Source: an uncultured Muribaculaceae bacterium | GTDB lineage: Bacteria > Bacteroidota > Bacteroidia > Bacteroidales > Muribaculaceae | NCBI GenBank assembly: GCA_910586975.1 | Contig: CAJUKX010000022.1 | Span: 1-43,268, forward strand | DNA length: 43,268 nucleotides | Direction: 5' to 3' | Part shown: positions 1 through 7,882 of the stretch, in pieces | Layout of the letters: every line of letters starts with the position of its first letter | How positions within the stretch are numbered: the first letter of the stretch is position 1 | The notes under the pieces: model-generated | What the model was told of the DNA's origin: nothing | What the model saw: only the letters and a program-made list of their open reading frames with translations | The model's database searches: none | Translations under genes and position numbers: made by a program

Positions 1-168
1 CAAATTTAACTATTTTTGTTCAGTATTTAACAACCGGGTTTTTACATTGACCCCTAATATAGCCTGTCGCGCTTTTTATTGTGGTATTGTATGATAAGCG
101 CTTCCGAACTTTTATGTTTGGCAGCGCGTTCTTTTTATATAAAAACCGAATCCCAAAACAATTCATCC

Positions 169-894
169 ATGGCAACTAATTCATCAACCTCGGCACCACA
201 ACGCAGTCCGGAATATCTCAAAGCAAAGAAGATTATCCTTACATCGCTTAATCTTGTGGTATTAATTCTGTCGGTTCTGCTGATTGTATTCATGTCTATC
301 GAAACATTCGATAAAGAAGATTTCCTGCAAAATCACACATATATGACGTTCCAATTTTGGGTATGTATTGTCTTTATGATTGATTTCTTTGTGGGGCTTG
401 CCTATTCCGATGACAAACTGAGGTATTTTAGAAGACATATAGTATTTCTGATTTTGTCAATACCGTATCTCAACATAATCAACCAGCTCGACCTGCAACT
501 CACATACGATGCCATGTATTTCATCCGGTTCATACCGCTGGCACGTGGTGCGCTGGCCATGAGCATAGTAATGGGTTATCTTTCGAGCAATGCCATATCG
601 AGCCTGCTGGTGTCGTATATCGTTATAATGATATTGGTTGCGTACTTCTGCTCGCTCATATTCTATCAACGCGAATCGGGAGTAAATCCACAGGTCGATT
701 CGTATTGGACAGCCCTGTGGTGGTCGGCGATGAATATGGCTACCGTAGGGTGCAATATCAACCCGGTGACAGTCTCCGGAAAAATAGTCGCAGTGGTGCT
801 TCCCATTTCCGGCATGATAATATTTCCGCTGTTTACCGTATACCTCACCGACTTCGTCACCCGTAATATAAGCAAGGCAAAGCAGAAAAATTAG
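169..894 (+). CDS. Six-TM ion channel of the voltage-gated-like/K+ channel superfamily
   Basis: Inner-membrane ion channel. About 240 residues carry hydrophobic segments near residues 20-45, 60-85, 90-110 and 150-175, then a pore helix followed by a last membrane helix. The pore reads WWSAMNMATVGCNI, the position where K+ channels have TVGYGD, so the architecture (S1-S4-like part, pore loop, S6) is clear while the ion specificity is not. The segment with R and K around YFIRFIPLARG sits where an S4 helix would be but has few charges. I chose the ATG at 169; in-frame TTG 79 and ATG 91 would add a poorly conserved-looking N-terminus. A TATTTTTG box at 11-18 may be its promoter. It is followed by a separate promoter, so it is probably monocistronic. 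The fold is confident; calling it a potassium channel is not. Confidence 0.75.
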   Translation: MATNSSTSAPQRSPEYLKAKKIILTSLNLVVLILSVLLIVFMSIETFDKEDFLQNHTYMTFQFWVCIVFMIDFFVGLAYSDDKLRYFRRHIVFLILSIPYLNIINQLDLQLTYDAMYFIRFIPLARGALAMSIVMGYLSSNAISSLLVSYIVIMILVAYFCSLIFYQRESGVNPQVDSYWTALWWSAMNMATVGCNINPVTVSGKIVAVVLPISGMIIFPLFTVYLTDFVTRNISKAKQKN

Positions 895-914
895 TGGAAT
901 TGCAGAGTTTTTTG

Positions 915-922
915 TAACTTTG
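915..922 (+). promoter_or_regulatory. Bacteroidetes -7 box (TAACTTTG) for the amino-sugar operon
   Basis: TAACTTTG matches the Bacteroidetes -7 consensus TAnnTTTG. The expected start of transcription, about 7 bases downstream, is near 929, which puts the in-frame TTG at 934 at the very start of the transcript and supports ATG 952 as the true start. The -33 element is weak (TTAG at 891-894, 20 bases upstream). Confidence 0.6.
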
Positions 923-951
923 CAATAAATCCATTGATAAGAGCTTGCCTT

Positions 952-1821
952 ATGATAGAGTTACCCAAAGTTGAGGATATTCGTGGGAATCTTTCGTTTA
1001 TCGAGAGTGGCAGCCGCGGAGTGTGCCCGTTTGAGATTGAACGGGTATACTGGATTTATGATGTACCTACCGGACGTAAACGCAACGGCAGAGCTTTGCG
1101 ACACACCTCAGAAATGATAGTGGCCATGAGCGGAAGCTTTGACGTGGTATGCATTAACCCCGATGGCAGTAAAGAAATCCATAGCCTTAACCGCAGTGAC
1201 AGGGCTTTGCTTATAGCACCGGGCACATGGCGCGAAATCAATAATTTCTCGACAAACTCTGTTGCTATGGTACTCGCTTCAGGTCCATATAATGCAGATG
1301 AATATATTTTCGACCCGGAAGACTTAGGTACGGAATCACCGCAACCGTGCGCTGATTGCCATGAGGAAAAAAAATCTGCAAAGACTTTTGCCGATCCGCA
1401 TAAACACTCAGACCTGGCTAATGTAAGACGCATAACATTCGACCGTCATAAGCATGTAAACGGCACACTTTCTGTGGCAGAAAACGGTGCGCCTTTGGTT
1501 CCATTTGATATACGTCGTGTTTTCTACCTGTATGATGTACCGGCCGATGCCAAACGTGGCGGTCATTCACATTATCAGGCCGAAGAACTGATAATAGCTC
1601 TTTCAGGCAGCTTTGACGTAGTGCTCGATGACGGTAAACATGCGCCCGAGCGTTTTTCGTTGAACAGGCCTTATACTGCACTATACGTTCCCACAGGGCT
1701 ATGGCGCACGCTCGACAACTTCTCGGGCGGATCGGTTTGCATGGTTCTTACATCTGAACGGTATTCCGAACCCGATTATGTAAGGGATTATGAACTCTTC
1801 AAGCAACTCACGGCTCTATGA
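952..1821 (+). CDS. Tandem FdtA/QdtA-type cupin, sugar 3,4-ketoisomerase
   Basis: Two FdtA-like cupin domains in one chain (about residues 1-125 and 150-289). FdtA/QdtA enzymes convert dTDP-4-keto-6-deoxyglucose to the 3-keto isomer, the step before 3-amination. The second domain keeps the family signature, with GGHSHYQAEE (His205, His207) and a C-terminal SEPDYVRDYELF close to the family EADYIRDYDxF. In the first domain the same position reads NGRALRHTSE, so both active-site histidines are replaced; it is probably non-catalytic. Family members are usually one domain of about 135-150 residues, so this is a duplication or fusion. ATG 952 is chosen over TTG 934 because of the promoter position. 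Its stop overlaps the next start (ATGA), which couples it to an FdtB-like aminotransferase. The exact sugar cannot be read from sequence. Confidence 0.8.
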   Translation: MIELPKVEDIRGNLSFIESGSRGVCPFEIERVYWIYDVPTGRKRNGRALRHTSEMIVAMSGSFDVVCINPDGSKEIHSLNRSDRALLIAPGTWREINNFSTNSVAMVLASGPYNADEYIFDPEDLGTESPQPCADCHEEKKSAKTFADPHKHSDLANVRRITFDRHKHVNGTLSVAENGAPLVPFDIRRVFYLYDVPADAKRGGHSHYQAEELIIALSGSFDVVLDDGKHAPERFSLNRPYTALYVPTGLWRTLDNFSGGSVCMVLTSERYSEPDYVRDYELFKQLTAL

Positions 1822-2939
1822 ACAAGAAGCATTACAAATTTCTGGATCTTAAAGATGTAAACGCACCGTTGTCAAACGAAATCAACGATGCGGTAAGCCG
1901 TGTAGTAAACAGCGGCCGCTATATTGGCGGCCCGGAGGTGCAGAATTTCGAAAAAATACTGGCCGAAACAGTAGGTGGTGGAGTTGAGGCCACAGGGGTG
2001 AGCAACGGACTTGATGCTCTGCGACTTATATTCAGAGCCTATATAGAAATGGGCGAAATGAAGCCGGGAGACGAAGTCATTGTGCCTGCCAACACATACA
2101 TCGCTTCGATCCTCGCCGTTACCGACAACGGCCTGAAACCGGTGTTTGTGGAACCCGACATCAGAACTCTCAACCTTGACACTTCGCTGATAGAGAAACA
2201 TATAAGCCCACGCACCCGCGCCATCCTCACGGTACATCTTTACGGACGCACATGTTATGACTCCACAATGCAGCAAACAGCGGATAAATACGGACTTAAA
2301 ATAGTAGAGGATAACGCTCAGGCAATCGGAGCCGGCTACTCTGACAGACGCCAGACCGGTGCGCTGGGCAATGCCGCGGCATTCAGTTTCTATCCTACTA
2401 AAAATATCGGTGCGCTGGGCGATGCCGGTGCTGTAACGAGCCGCGACTCACGGCTGATATCGACCGTAAAAGCCCTTGCCAATTATGGTTCGGATTATCG
2501 TTACCATAATATTTACCAAGGGCTTAACTGCCGTCTCGACCCTATACAGGCAGCTGTGCTTTCATGCAAACTGCCTTATCTCGCTGATGAATGTAAGCGT
2601 AGGACTCTTTTAGCCTCAATATATGAGAAGTATATCAACAATCCATTGGTAAGCAAGCCGTTATATACAGCGCATAACGACATGGTGTGGCATCAATACG
2701 TGATAATGACCCCACATCGCCAAGATCTACGCACCTATTTGCTTGAGAACGGAGTAGAGACCGAGGTACACTACCCCACTCCTCCACACAGGCAGCCATG
2801 TATGCGCGAGTATTCCGACCTTAACCTGCCGGTAACAGACAGGATTGCCCGCGAAGTGGTGAGCTTGCCAATTTCGGCATGCACTTCAGCCGACGATGCT
2901 GTAGAGATAGCAAAAATAATCAACAATTTTTCAAAGTGA
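1818..2939 (+). CDS. DegT/DnrJ/EryC1/StrS-family sugar aminotransferase (FdtB-like)
   Basis: PLP-dependent aminotransferase of nucleotide-activated keto sugars. The 373-residue length is normal for the family. The PLP lysine is Lys195 in SFYPTKNIGALGDAG; EDNAQAIGA (PLP-ring Asp) and the substrate-proximal GLNCRLDPIQAA are both present. Preceded with a 4-base overlap by the FdtA-like ketoisomerase, it most likely transfers an amino group to C3 of a dTDP-3-keto-6-deoxyhexose, giving a Fuc3N- or Qui3N-type sugar. No N-acetyltransferase of the FdtC/QdtC type is next to it. The following gene starts 5 bases after its stop. Family assignment is firm; the precise product is inference from the neighbour. 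Confidence 0.88.
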   Translation: MNKKHYKFLDLKDVNAPLSNEINDAVSRVVNSGRYIGGPEVQNFEKILAETVGGGVEATGVSNGLDALRLIFRAYIEMGEMKPGDEVIVPANTYIASILAVTDNGLKPVFVEPDIRTLNLDTSLIEKHISPRTRAILTVHLYGRTCYDSTMQQTADKYGLKIVEDNAQAIGAGYSDRRQTGALGNAAAFSFYPTKNIGALGDAGAVTSRDSRLISTVKALANYGSDYRYHNIYQGLNCRLDPIQAAVLSCKLPYLADECKRRTLLASIYEKYINNPLVSKPLYTAHNDMVWHQYVIMTPHRQDLRTYLLENGVETEVHYPTPPHRQPCMREYSDLNLPVTDRIAREVVSLPISACTSADDAVEIAKIINNFSK

Positions 2940-2943
2940 ATCA

Positions 2944-4266
2944 ATGAGCGTCAATAACGACCAATCAATAAAAGCACTATATCATACTTTCGGTTGCAAA
3001 CTCAACTTTTCTGAGACCTCGACTATAGCCAGGTCGCTTGGAGAAAAAGGCATACGCCGCGTGAGCGGTGCTGAAACGCCCGATCTGATTATCATAAACT
3101 CATGCAGCGTAACCGAGCTTGCCGACAAGAAATGCCGCCAGACCATTCGCTCGTTCAACAAACGATATCCTGAAGCGCCGATTATCGTTACCGGCTGCTA
3201 TGCCCAGCTCAAAAGCGACGAAGTTGCTGCACTGCCCGGGGTGGCCATTGTAGCAGGAGCCGACCGCAAGATGGACATTGACTCATTTGTAGAGAGCTTT
3301 CTCAACGACCGTCGCAAGCGTGTGGAAGTGTGTCCGACTAAAGACATCAGGGAGTTCAGACCGTCGTGCGAACGCGGCGACCGCACCCGATACTTCCTTA
3401 AGGTGCAGGATGGTTGCGACTGCTGGTGTACTTACTGCACCATACCATTGGCACGCGGACGCTCGCGCTCGGGCAGCATAGAATCTATTGTAGCCCAAGC
3501 CGAACAAGCGGCTGCCGAGGGCGGCAAGGAAATTGTTATAACCGGTGTAAATATAGGCGACTTCGGCAAAGGCCGCGACGATAATTTCTTTGACCTCTGC
3601 AAAGCTCTCGATAAGGTGGATGGCATAGAACGTTATCGTATATCGTCTATCGAACCCGACCTGCTTTCAGATGAACTGATCGACTGGGTAGCACAATCGC
3701 GTGCATTCATGCCTCATTTCCACATCCCTCTCCAGGCCGGCAACGATGAAGTTCTGAAGCTGATGCACCGCCGATACGACACAGCCTTATTCGGCCATAA
3801 AATAGAACGTATCAAGGAAAAGATGCCACATGCCTTTATAGGTGTAGACTTGATGACCGGCACGCGAGGCGAGTCGCCCGAGCGATTCGAGGAATCGCGC
3901 GCCTTTGTAGACAGTCTCGACATCACGCGTCTGCATGTTTTCCCCTACTCGGAGCGCCCCTCGACCAAGGCGCTGTCAATAGACGGTGTAGTTAACGACT
4001 CTGAAAAACATCGCCGTACAAACATAATGCTTAGGTTAAGCGAGGCAAAATGGGCTGCGTATGCCGAGAGCTTCGTAGGCACCGTGCGCTATGTACTGCT
4101 TGAACATCCTCAGGGTAATGGCAAACCAATGGCAGGTTTCACCGACAATTATCTTAGAGTGGAGGTTAAAGACGCCACACCCGACCTTGATAATAAGATT
4201 GTACCTGTAAGATTGCTGAGCGTTGATGCACCAAACGAAGTGCTCACCGGAGAATTGGTAAGATAA
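2944..4266 (+). CDS. mtaB: tRNA t6A37 methylthiotransferase MtaB (radical SAM)
   Basis: Adds a methylthio group to N6-threonylcarbamoyladenosine at position 37 of tRNAs that read ANN codons. An N-terminal UPF0004 domain opens with HTFGCKLNFSE and has further cysteines in NSCSVTE and TGCYAQ for the auxiliary cluster. The radical-SAM CxxxCxxC cluster follows (Cys158, Cys162, Cys165 in CDCWCTYCTIPLARG), then a TIM-barrel with HIPLQAGND and a TRAM-like C-terminus. The 440 residues fit MtaB. The HTFGCKLN start and the LARGxxRS stretch favour MtaB over MiaB or RimO; a clear RimO is present elsewhere in the window at 40882-42189. It sits as a housekeeping gene inside an envelope-sugar operon, 5 bases after the aminotransferase. 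Confidence 0.88.
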   Translation: MSVNNDQSIKALYHTFGCKLNFSETSTIARSLGEKGIRRVSGAETPDLIIINSCSVTELADKKCRQTIRSFNKRYPEAPIIVTGCYAQLKSDEVAALPGVAIVAGADRKMDIDSFVESFLNDRRKRVEVCPTKDIREFRPSCERGDRTRYFLKVQDGCDCWCTYCTIPLARGRSRSGSIESIVAQAEQAAAEGGKEIVITGVNIGDFGKGRDDNFFDLCKALDKVDGIERYRISSIEPDLLSDELIDWVAQSRAFMPHFHIPLQAGNDEVLKLMHRRYDTALFGHKIERIKEKMPHAFIGVDLMTGTRGESPERFEESRAFVDSLDITRLHVFPYSERPSTKALSIDGVVNDSEKHRRTNIMLRLSEAKWAAYAESFVGTVRYVLLEHPQGNGKPMAGFTDNYLRVEVKDATPDLDNKIVPVRLLSVDAPNEVLTGELVR

Positions 4267-4276
4267 CATTGAGTCT

Positions 4277-5137
4277 ATGTATTTTCTCGCCGACATAATC
4301 TACTTCATATTATACAGAATTGCCGGGTACCGTAAAAAGGTCGTTCGCAAAAATCTCGCTGAATCGTTTCCCGATAAAAGTGCAGGTGAGTTGCGCCGTA
4401 TTGAGAAGCGGTTTTACCGCAATTTTGCAGATTCATTGGTAGAAACATTGCGGCTAATGCACGTCAGCGACCGCTACATGTCCCGTCACATGCAATTTGA
4501 AAATATAGAATTGATTGATAACCTGCTTGACAGCGGACGGAGTATAATAGTATATTTCGCACATACATTCAACTGGGAGTGGGCACCATCGGTGAGCCTG
4601 CATACCAAGCTCAAGCCCTCAGACAAGGTTGAATTCGGGCAGGTTTACCGGCCGCTGAAGTCCGGATTTGCCGACCGAATGATGCTAAAGCTTCGCGGCA
4701 GGTTTCACTCAATATGTTACCCAAAGTCGTCCACACTGCGCTGCTTGCTGAAAGCACGAAAGAAGGGAATGCTCACCATTACCGGATTTATGAGCGATCA
4801 GCATCCCAGCCACGGCGACCGCGGGCATCTCACAACCTTTCTCAACCATCCTACCCTGATGATTACCGGAACCGAGACACTTGCCCGCAAACTCAAAATG
4901 GCGGCCATCTACTGGGATATGGAAAAAACCGGACGTGGAAAGTATAAGATAACGGTAAGACCCTTGGCCGATAATGTTGCCGATACCCCGGAAGGCGAGA
5001 TTACCGAAAAATACACCCTACTTCTCGAACAAACCATAAGACGCGACCCGGCAATTTGGCTTTGGTCACACAAACGCTGGAAACGCCCTGTAAACTTGGA
5101 GCTTTTGAATGAAGAACGAAATGATAAATCAAAATAA
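4277..5137 (+). CDS. LpxL/HtrB-like lipid A (lysophospholipid) acyltransferase
   Basis: Membrane-associated acyltransferase of the LpxL/HtrB family, which adds secondary acyl chains to the lipid A precursor. An N-terminal hydrophobic anchor (residues 1-15) precedes RKKVVRKNLAESFPDKS, the NL.SFP region typical of the family. The catalytic HxxxxE is AHTFNWEW, and the C-terminus has IWLWSHKRWKR, the family's terminal WxHxRWK signature. Its 286 residues are normal. It lies 10 bases after mtaB and its 3' end overlaps the glycosyltransferase by 29 bases, so the two are probably translationally coupled. This links lipid A maturation with glycan synthesis. Confidence 0.88.
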   Translation: MYFLADIIYFILYRIAGYRKKVVRKNLAESFPDKSAGELRRIEKRFYRNFADSLVETLRLMHVSDRYMSRHMQFENIELIDNLLDSGRSIIVYFAHTFNWEWAPSVSLHTKLKPSDKVEFGQVYRPLKSGFADRMMLKLRGRFHSICYPKSSTLRCLLKARKKGMLTITGFMSDQHPSHGDRGHLTTFLNHPTLMITGTETLARKLKMAAIYWDMEKTGRGKYKITVRPLADNVADTPEGEITEKYTLLLEQTIRRDPAIWLWSHKRWKRPVNLELLNEERNDKSK

Positions 5138-6131
5138 ACCGGCAGTAGCCGTGATTATCCTGAACTGGAACGGCGCTGCACTTCTTAAAGAATATCTGCC
5201 ACAGGTTGTAGCGAACACCAATCCTGAGACTGCGCGTGTGATTGTAGCCGACAACGGCTCTACCGACGATTCACGCAAAATTCTTGAGGAACAATTTCCT
5301 GATGTTGAAACACTGTACTTCGACCGTAATTACGGTTTTGCCGAAGGCTACAACCGTGCGATAGAGCATTACCGCGATTATCAATACGTAGTTCTGCTAA
5401 ATTCAGATGTTGCGCCCGCACCCCGATGGATAGATATCCTATACTGTTTCATGACCGAGCATCCCGAGGCCGGCGCATGCCAGCCCAAGCTGCGGGCATA
5501 TATGGAGCGTGAAAACTTTGAATATGCCGGAGCCTGCGGAGGTTATATCGACCGTAACGGATATCCTTATTGTCGCGGACGCATTTTTGCCACCTGCGAA
5601 GCCGATAATGGCCAATACGACACCGTGGCCGAGGTTGACTGGGCTTCGGGTGCAGCACTCATGACACGCCCCGAAGTGTATCTTGAATGCGGAGGGCTTG
5701 ACCCCAAATTCTTCGCACACATGGAAGAGATAGACCTGTGTTGGCGCATACGGCTCAAAGGATATAAAATATATGCAGTCCCCGAGGCCCTTGTTTACCA
5801 CCTTGGTGGAGGGTCGCTACCACCCTCAAATCCCCGCAAGACATATCTCAACTTCCGCAACAACCTGCTGATGCTCTACAAGAATCTGCCCGCCGACATT
5901 CGCGGCAAATCATTATTCACACGCAGATTACTCGACACGATAGCATGGTTTAAATTCGTAGCCACTTTTCAGTTTGGCAATGCCGGGGCCATACTCAAAG
6001 CCCATCGTGATTACCGTAAAATGATGCCGGAAATGAAGGTGGCCGGAGCCGCAGAAAACCTGATTGAAAAAAGGCCGAATATTCTTGTGAAGTATTATCT
6101 TAAAGGGCTTAAAACTTTCGACAAGTTGTAA
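5109..6131 (+). CDS. Family 2 glycosyltransferase
   Basis: Cytoplasmic GT-A glycosyltransferase, rhamnosyltransferase (WbbL)-like. The N-terminus AVIILNWNG begins the Rossmann fold, DNGSTDDS binds the nucleotide sugar, LNSDVAP is the DxD-equivalent region, and GGLDPKFFAHMEEIDLCWR contains the acidic catalytic motif typical of the family. It has 340 residues and no obvious membrane segment. ATG 5109 is taken, with ATG 5121 as an alternative; both overlap the acyltransferase gene. As last gene of the operon that makes a 3-amino sugar it may transfer that sugar or build the acceptor chain; this is inference. No strong GC-rich terminator follows. Confidence 0.88.
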   Translation: MKNEMINQNKPAVAVIILNWNGAALLKEYLPQVVANTNPETARVIVADNGSTDDSRKILEEQFPDVETLYFDRNYGFAEGYNRAIEHYRDYQYVVLLNSDVAPAPRWIDILYCFMTEHPEAGACQPKLRAYMERENFEYAGACGGYIDRNGYPYCRGRIFATCEADNGQYDTVAEVDWASGAALMTRPEVYLECGGLDPKFFAHMEEIDLCWRIRLKGYKIYAVPEALVYHLGGGSLPPSNPRKTYLNFRNNLLMLYKNLPADIRGKSLFTRRLLDTIAWFKFVATFQFGNAGAILKAHRDYRKMMPEMKVAGAAENLIEKRPNILVKYYLKGLKTFDKL

Positions 6132-6145
6132 CAGCTGTTATTATC

Positions 6146-6167
6146 AAGTTATTTAAACAAGCTCTAA
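6146..6167. repeat. Copy of a 21-22 bp sequence also found at 19494-19514
   Basis: The complement of 6146-6167 reads TTAGAGCTTGTTTAA-ATAACTT; the same string with one A fewer occurs at 19494-19514. Both are at the 3' side of a gene, and the second copy covers the end of a broken reading frame. This is consistent with a relic end of an insertion sequence, but two copies are not proof. Confidence 0.4.
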
Positions 6168-6193
6168 AATTCTTTAAAATTGTAGCATTACAA

Positions 6194-6223
6194 TTGCTTT
6201 TCATAGGTAATTTCGTAACTTTG
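6194..6223 (+). promoter_or_regulatory. Promoter of the NhaC gene (TTG-N19-TAACTTTG)
   Basis: A -33 TTG at 6194-6196 is 19 bases before a -7 box TAACTTTG at 6216-6223, an excellent Bacteroidetes promoter. A 7-bp inverted repeat (AATTGTA, 4-base spacer, TACAATT; 6178-6195) overlaps the -33 element and could be an operator or a weak end-of-operon hairpin. Confidence 0.75.
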
Positions 6224-6293
6224 CGTATAATTTGATTCAAAAGCTGACGCGATTGTCAGTATAAACGCATTTTTAAAAGAATTTTTCTGATAG

Positions 6294-7718
6294 GTGAAAA
6301 GATTATTTGCGCACTCGCCCCGCAAAGCATCGTGGCGAATTTCAGCAATTCCGTTATTATCACTTGCTGTAATACTTGTATTGATTATATTGATTGAAGG
6401 GCCCTTGGCTGTGAGCGACTATTCGCCCCTTGCGTTACTGGGATGCTCGGCTCTGGCTCTGTTATTATCTGTGAAACACAGATATCTCACACGACGAGGA
6501 TTGGCGACAGGACTACGCCGCAGTGCCACTCAGATACTCCCTGCCATACCTATGCTGATATGTATAGCTGCCTTGGCTACCACATGGATGCTGTCGGGGG
6601 TGGTGCCCACCTTGGTAGAATACGGCTTGCTCATGCTCAACCCCCAGTGGTTTCTTGTCACGGCATGTGTGGCCTGCGCCATGGTGTCGGTTATAACCGG
6701 CAGCTCATGGTCTACCATAGCCACCATAGGTGTAGCTTTTCTCGGCATAGGAACAGCAATGGGTTACAGCGCCGGGTGGACAGCCGGAGCTATTATCTCA
6801 GGTGCATATTTCGGCGATAAGGTTTCGCCGCTGAGCGACACCACCGTAATCGCATCCTCCACATGCGATGTCGATCTGTTCACTCATATCCGCTATATGA
6901 TGATTACCACTACCCCTGCAATGGTGATATCACTCATAGTATTTGCCGCAAAAGGACTTATGACGGGGGGTGCTCCCATCGAAGGGTCAATGGACATGCT
7001 GAGCGGCATAAACAGCACCTTCAACATTACCCCCATGGTGCTTATAATTCCGGCCATCACATTGATTATGATAGCCATACGCATCTCAACTCTCAAAGTA
7101 CTGATAATAAGCAGCCTTATGGCAGCAGCAGGTGTATTTGTATTTCAACCGCAATTGCAGATGTCGGTTGCAGAAGTGATAACAAGTACCTTCGCAGGAT
7201 ATGAAAGCCACAGCGGAATAGAGGCAGTAGACAGCTTGCTGAGCACAGGCGGTATAATGGGTATTATTCCTGTGGTATATCTGGTGGTTGCCGCTCTTAT
7301 ATTCGGTTGGATTATGATTGGCTCGGGAATGTTGGCATCGGTAGCCGAGTTTATAACACGTAAACTCAAGCGCCGCACCTCGATAGTGTCGGCGACTCTG
7401 GCAACCGGTTTTGCCATGAACGCCACCACCGCCGACCAATATCTGTCGATTATACTCACCGGCAATATCTACCGAAATCTGTTCAAACGCAACATGATGG
7501 AGAAACGTCTGCTGAGCCGCACGCTTGAAGACGGCGTCTCGGTTACTTCGCCTATCATCCCGTGGAGTTCTTGCGGTGTGACACAGGCCACGGTGCTGGG
7601 TGTCCCAACCATCACATATCTGCCCTATTGCCTCTTCAACTATCTCACCCCTATAGTATCGCTAATCGTAGTATCTACAGGATTTAAGATAAAGAGTAAA
7701 ATCAAGAAAACGGCTTAG
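6294..7718 (+). CDS. nhaC: Na+/H+ antiporter, NhaC family
   Basis: Inner-membrane antiporter exchanging cytoplasmic Na+ for external H+, or the related malate/lactate exchange known in some NhaC proteins. The 474 residues are almost all hydrophobic, with about 11-12 membrane helices. Family motifs are visible: GSSWSTIATIGVAFLGIG near residue 137, GAYFGDKVSPLSDTTVIAS near 170, and a second-half repeat with FAMNATTADQYLSIIL and VTSPIIPWSSCGV. The start is GTG at 6294; its own promoter lies 70 bases upstream and a strong terminator follows, so it is a single-gene unit. The substrate cannot be settled from sequence. Confidence 0.88.
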   Translation: MKRLFAHSPRKASWRISAIPLLSLAVILVLIILIEGPLAVSDYSPLALLGCSALALLLSVKHRYLTRRGLATGLRRSATQILPAIPMLICIAALATTWMLSGVVPTLVEYGLLMLNPQWFLVTACVACAMVSVITGSSWSTIATIGVAFLGIGTAMGYSAGWTAGAIISGAYFGDKVSPLSDTTVIASSTCDVDLFTHIRYMMITTTPAMVISLIVFAAKGLMTGGAPIEGSMDMLSGINSTFNITPMVLIIPAITLIMIAIRISTLKVLIISSLMAAAGVFVFQPQLQMSVAEVITSTFAGYESHSGIEAVDSLLSTGGIMGIIPVVYLVVAALIFGWIMIGSGMLASVAEFITRKLKRRTSIVSATLATGFAMNATTADQYLSIILTGNIYRNLFKRNMMEKRLLSRTLEDGVSVTSPIIPWSSCGVTQATVLGVPTITYLPYCLFNYLTPIVSLIVVSTGFKIKSKIKKTA

Positions 7719-7751
7719 AGTGTGTTAAATCCTTAAAAATGTCTAAATAAC

Positions 7752-7803
7752 AGGGCTTATATGAATTTTTGAACAAAAATCTTCAATATAAGCCCTATTT
7801 TTT
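7752..7803 (+). terminator. Rho-independent terminator after nhaC
   Basis: Arms 7752-7765 (AGGGCTTATATGAA) and 7782-7796 (TTCAATATAAGCCCT) pair with one unpaired base; the loop contains a further ATTTTT/AAAAAT pairing. Six T residues follow at 7798-7803. Confidence 0.85.
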
Positions 7804-7804
7804 A

Positions 7805-7812
7805 TATATTTG
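7805..7812 (+). promoter_or_regulatory. -7 box (TATATTTG) for the Trp/Tyr-rich secreted protein
   Basis: TATATTTG fits TAnnTTTG and lies directly after the nhaC terminator; the leader to ATG 7883 would be about 64 bases. No -33 TTG is found at the expected 19-21 base spacing. Confidence 0.5.
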
Positions 7813-7882
7813 CATTAAACTAAATGGCTGTTTTAAAGTCTAAATAAGAAATTAGTAAAAAAATATATCAACAAAGGCTGCT

